A DNA stretch of 7,115 bases from Candidatus Heimdallarchaeota archaeon AB_125 (GTDB lineage: Archaea; Asgardarchaeota; Heimdallarchaeia; Heimdallarchaeales; Heimdallarchaeaceae), in the NCBI GenBank assembly GCA_001940755.1, contig MEHH01000144.1:1-7115 (forward strand). The letters run 5' to 3'. The translations under genes were made by a program, and so were the position numbers. Each line of letters begins with the position of its first letter. Within the stretch, counting starts at the first letter, position 1. Shown here in pieces: positions 5,632-7,115 of this stretch. Below the pieces are notes generated by a model, which searched no databases, was not told where the DNA came from, and saw only the letters and a program-made list of their open reading frames with translations.

Positions 5632-7115
5632 TTATTTCTTTCTATATCTTCTCAAAGCTTCTAGTACAGCTAATCCTAGGAATGACAGAAATACTAATCC
5701 TGCAATACCAGTTGTGGTAGGATATATTGTTGTTCTAACTATGTATCCAGCATCCTCAACATAATCTATAGCCATGTCTAAATCGTAGATATAAGGTTCT
5801 AGAGAAGCATCGTATCCAAGAACTGAATCAGGAATTGCTGTAGTAGCTGGAGCACCAAGGCCTTCGAGAATTTGATCTACAATGATTGTACGAGGACAAG
5901 CATGACTTATTGCTTTTCGTAGATATTTAGCAGCTAAGGGAGTACCAAGAGGAGTTAATTCACCAGATCCAAGTACTGGATGTAGCATATTAATAGACAT
6001 TTCTTGGTGAGAGGGATCTTTCACTAGAATTCCTTCAACACCAGCTGGAGTGAAATCTGCAACACCTGGATAGTATTGTGCATCCACAATGTCTATTGTA
6101 CCAGTTATTAACTCTGCAACAGCTGTATCTTTTCCAGAAATATATGTCAAATAGAACTCATCTAAGAGTGGTAAAACACCACCAGATGTAATAGAATCAT
6201 CCCAATATGGATTTGGAACTAATTTCACGATACTATTGACTGAATCATATGATTCCAGCATAAATGGACCACATGATTTGACAAGTCCATCTCCAACGTC
6301 TCCAGTTAATGGCACTTCATTGAATATGGAATATCCATTTGTGGAGATTAGAGGTGCAACAGTACTCTGGTCAACAATTTGTACTAACCCTAGAATGCTT
6401 TCCCAGAGGTTAAATATGCCGTCAAAGTAAAACATTATTTGTCCACCTGCTCCTGGAATTGTTACTTCAATTGAAGCATTAGTTGGGAACCAATGAGTTA
6501 GTGTTCCGTAATTTGATGATCCAACTGCAGGAGTCATATGCAATTCATAAGAATATGCCACATCCTCAGCTAAAACTGAACTTCCATCACTGAATTTAAT
6601 ATCAGGATCTAAATTAACAGTAACGTTAATTTTGTCATTGATAACTGGAGATACAGAAAAGTCCTCTGCAACTTGAGCTTCCCAAACATGAGAGTCTACA
6701 GCTCTTTGTACTAAAGCACCATATATCATTTGCATCCATTGAGCATCATAGAATGATTCAACAACGTAGGTATTGTATTCTTTCAAATCTGCTGGAACAG
6801 CATATTTTATGATATGATCTGCTGGGTCATCCCAGTTCTCTCCTCGATGACCACCACTGGCAATTAATAGAGTATCAATGCCGGAAATTCCCTCTTTGAA
6901 ACCAAAAAGAGATCTTGGGTATACAATAGGAATACAAGGTAGATCTTCAAACAATATAGCTTGTAACTGATAAGCTAAATCTAATCTTGTTGGTGTGTCA
7001 AGTTCAGCCATGTATGCATCCAATAAAGCATCATAAGCAGGGTTACTATATTGATAGTGGTTATCTCCATCAGGAGTGATTGCTGTAGTTTCATATAGAG
7101 ATTGCATATTCAAAT
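5632..7115 (-). CDS. ABC-transporter solute-binding protein, family 5 (peptide/opine type), tandem-domain, membrane-anchored; 5' end beyond window
   Basis: Extracellular ligand-binding component of an oligopeptide/dipeptide-type importer. Residues are counted from the TTG codon at 7113; that TTG is only the first in-frame codon in the window, not a supported start. Residues 1 to about 103 match the C-terminal end of a family 5 binding domain (YSNPAYDALLDAYMAELDTP, then LPCIPIVYP). From about 105 a second binding domain starts with almost no linker: MIYGALVQ (129-136), the family signature FSDGSSVLAEDVAYSYE (174-190), GPFMLESYD (282-290), NPYWDD (301-306), LRKAISHACPRTIIVDQIL (398-416). It stops after the DYVEDAGY helix (450-457), so the last 100 or more residues usual for this fold are absent. 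A short Thr-containing spacer leads to one transmembrane helix (about 467-486) and a basic tail RRYRKK, a C-terminal anchor placing the domains outside the cell. No transporter permease or ATPase gene is in the window, and the substrate is unknown. Confidence 0.88.
   Translation of the reverse strand, partial: LNMQSLYETTAITPDGDNHYQYSNPAYDALLDAYMAELDTPTRLDLAYQLQAILFEDLPCIPIVYPRSLFGFKEGISGIDTLLIASGGHRGENWDDPADHIIKYAVPADLKEYNTYVVESFYDAQWMQMIYGALVQRAVDSHVWEAQVAEDFSVSPVINDKINVTVNLDPDIKFSDGSSVLAEDVAYSYELHMTPAVGSSNYGTLTHWFPTNASIEVTIPGAGGQIMFYFDGIFNLWESILGLVQIVDQSTVAPLISTNGYSIFNEVPLTGDVGDGLVKSCGPFMLESYDSVNSIVKLVPNPYWDDSITSGGVLPLLDEFYLTYISGKDTAVAELITGTIDIVDAQYYPGVADFTPAGVEGILVKDPSHQEMSINMLHPVLGSGELTPLGTPLAAKYLRKAISHACPRTIIVDQILEGLGAPATTAIPDSVLGYDASLEPYIYDLDMAIDYVEDAGYIVRTTIYPTTTGIAGLVFLSFLGLAVLEALRRYRKK

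Noticed and set aside
6236..6430. Plus-strand open frame of 64 codons
   Set aside because: Antisense to the solute-binding protein domain, with no ribosome-binding site or recognisable product.
7111..7113. TTG codon as the start of the solute-binding protein
   Set aside because: The residues after it are already deep in a binding domain, and the frame stays open to the window edge, so the true start lies outside.
1..7115. CRISPR array, tRNA or rRNA gene, insertion sequence or transposase
   Set aside because: I saw no regularly spaced direct repeats, no cloverleaf-like RNA gene and no transposase-like reading frame; the genes leave gaps of only 225 and 187 bases.

Overview
The window reads as a fragment of an Asgard-archaeal genome. 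It is AT-rich. All four supported genes lie on the minus strand, so gene order runs from high to low coordinates. The lineage evidence is the gene at the low end: a protein that matches eukaryotic actin almost residue for residue along its nucleotide-binding core, sitting beside archaeal V/A-type ATPase genes and archaeal-style promoters and T-tract terminators. I cannot resolve which Asgard class this is.

Layout in transcription order. (1) 7115-5632: the 3' part of a family 5 (oligopeptide/dipeptide type) ABC-transporter solute-binding protein, with its 5' end outside the window. It carries the C-terminal end of one binding domain, then directly a second binding domain that lacks its usual last portion, then a membrane anchor. 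It ends at a strong T-tract terminator. (2) 5631-5445: a 187-base gap with the terminator, a TATA-like element inside a 20-bp near-perfect palindrome, and a weak ribosome-binding site. (3) 5444-2250: V/A-type ATPase subunit I (the membrane stator subunit, equivalent to eukaryotic subunit a), 1064 residues. Its cytoplasmic N-terminal domain is present twice in tandem ahead of one normal membrane domain. (4) 2248-1256: V/A-type ATPase subunit C (equivalent to eukaryotic subunit d), starting one base after the subunit I stop. (5) 1255-1031: a 225-base gap with a possible terminator and two TATA-like elements. (6) 1030-1: the eukaryote-like actin, complete at its start and cut by the window edge about 37 residues short of the expected C-terminus.

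Subunits I and C form a two-gene operon. Subunit I holds the stationary half of the proton channel and anchors the peripheral stalks. Subunit C sits on the rotor ring and couples it to the central shaft. The genes for K, E, F, A, B and D, which usually accompany them in archaea, are not in this window. Actin follows on the same strand but appears to have its own promoter.

The strongest unusual observation is the duplicated N-terminal domain of subunit I, which would change the stator architecture of this ATPase. The tandem, C-terminally shortened solute-binding protein and the palindrome over the ATPase promoter are secondary points.
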